Made by a program: the position numbers and the translations under genes
From: Xiphophorus maculatus
Taxonomy: Eukaryota; Chordata; Actinopteri; Cyprinodontiformes; Poeciliidae
Direction: 5' to 3'
NCBI RefSeq assembly: GCF_002775205.1
Contig: NC_036445.1
Coordinates: forward strand, 33,048,453 to 33,112,452
Length of the DNA stretch: 64,000 nucleotides
In this document: positions 63,188 through 64,000 of the stretch, in pieces
How positions within the stretch are numbered: the stretch's first letter is position 1
How the letters are laid out: each line of letters starts with the position of its first letter
Notes under the pieces: generated by a model
Told to the model about the DNA's origin: nothing
Databases searched by the model: none
What the model saw: only the letters and a program-made list of their open reading frames with translations

Positions 63188-64000
63188 TTTTTTTTATTTT
63201 TTTTTTTTTTATTGAATTTTCTCTTTTTTGACATAACAAATTTACACACAACAAACTTAACATTATAACATGTACTTATACACTCTTGCATTCACTCCCA
63301 CACTCACCCTTCAAACCTGCATTTGTTTGGTTCCAAAAATATCAAAAATCTTTTAGATTAACTTAGAGAAAAAAGAAAGAAAAATAACAGAACAATATAT
63401 GAATAGAAACTATAGACAAGACAGCCATTAATAAGTTCCACCTTCAGTCCCTATGGTCTTCATATATGGCTCCCAGAGAGTCTCAAAATCCCGTTGTTTA
63501 CCCTTGGCGATGTATGTTAGCTTTTCCAGTCCGAGCGAATTTGCAATTTCCTTCCTCCAGAGTCCCAGGGAGGGTGCATCCATGCCTCTCCAGCATAATG
63601 CTATAGATCTTCTGGCTTGAAGAAGTCCATAGTCTATCAATTTAGTTTTCCTCTGTGATTGTTTAAATTCCGCTGGGTATATTCCTAGTACACAGATTTT
63701 AACCTCTAATGGGACTTTCACCTTAAACAATTCAGATAGACACCCAATAACATCCTTCCAAAACTTCTGAATTTTAAGACATTCCCACAAACAATGGAGA
63801 AGAGTTCCTTTTTCAAACAAACATTTAGTGCAAGTATCTGGAATATCACTGGACATATGATGAAGCTTAACTGGTGTTATATAGGTTCTCATAAGCCATT
63901 TATATTGCAAAAGTTTAAATCGTGTGTTTATCGTTTGTTTTTGTGCTTTTAAACAGGCCTGATTCCAGTCTTCCTCATCTATATCTTCGAAAGTATCTCT
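63188..64000 (-). mobile_element. L1/Tx1-like LINE 3' part, runs off the window
   Basis: On the plus strand, T-rich sequence from 63188 is the poly(A) tail of a minus-strand LINE. The frame 63910-63428 encodes a C-terminal ORF2 region with CTKCLFEKGTLLHCLWECLKI (C-x2-C-x9-H-x4-C cluster), similar in layout to the element at 54441-56490. The rest of the element lies beyond 64000. Confidence 0.85.

Overview
The window is nuclear DNA from a vertebrate, most likely a percomorph-type teleost fish. The protein-coding genes are split by GT-AG introns and encode conserved eukaryotic proteins. The space between exons is filled with fish-type mobile elements: L2 and L1-like LINEs, an RNase H-bearing LINE family, tRNA-derived SINEs, many hAT elements and MITEs with 8-bp target duplications, Tc1 elements and a solo LTR. 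There is nothing prokaryotic here: no operons, CRISPR arrays or ribosome binding sites.

Layout. 1-13.7 kb is gene-poor and repeat-rich. It holds a broken L2 LINE, a 3'-truncated L1-like LINE and a SINE, plus a GC-richer block at about 10.2-11.4 kb with a candidate non-coding first exon on the minus strand. 13.7-25.65 kb is fibrillarin (fbl), minus strand. All nine coding exons are visible and join in frame to a 313-residue protein; its introns carry hAT insertions. 25.65-30.48 kb is the head-to-head gap between fbl and the next gene. It contains two copies of one LINE family in opposite orientation, each with its 3' end against one of the two promoters. 30.48-49.83 kb is the phosphoinositide phosphatase sacm1l (SAC1), plus strand, with 20 coding exons joining to 586 residues. 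50-56.5 kb is repeat-rich: a telomere-like hairpin, the second arm of a large inverted repeat, an L2 tail, a palindromic MITE, a nearly complete Tc1 transposon and an L1-like LINE. 56.5-63.15 kb holds a third plus-strand gene that I do not recognise. It is a four-coding-exon gene for an acidic, serine-rich, probably nuclear protein of about 213 residues, and one of its introns holds a solo LTR with a hAT element inserted in it. The window closes on the 3' part of another L1-like LINE on the minus strand.

The genes do not form a pathway. Fibrillarin is the nucleolar box C/D snoRNP 2'-O-methyltransferase, and SAC1 is an ER/Golgi lipid phosphatase. What links fbl and sacm1l is their divergent arrangement. 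I did not find a new enzymatic or defence system. The least explained items are the acidic gene at the right, the LINE/promoter arrangement in the divergent gap, the inverted repeat bracketing sacm1l, and the nested LTR/hAT.
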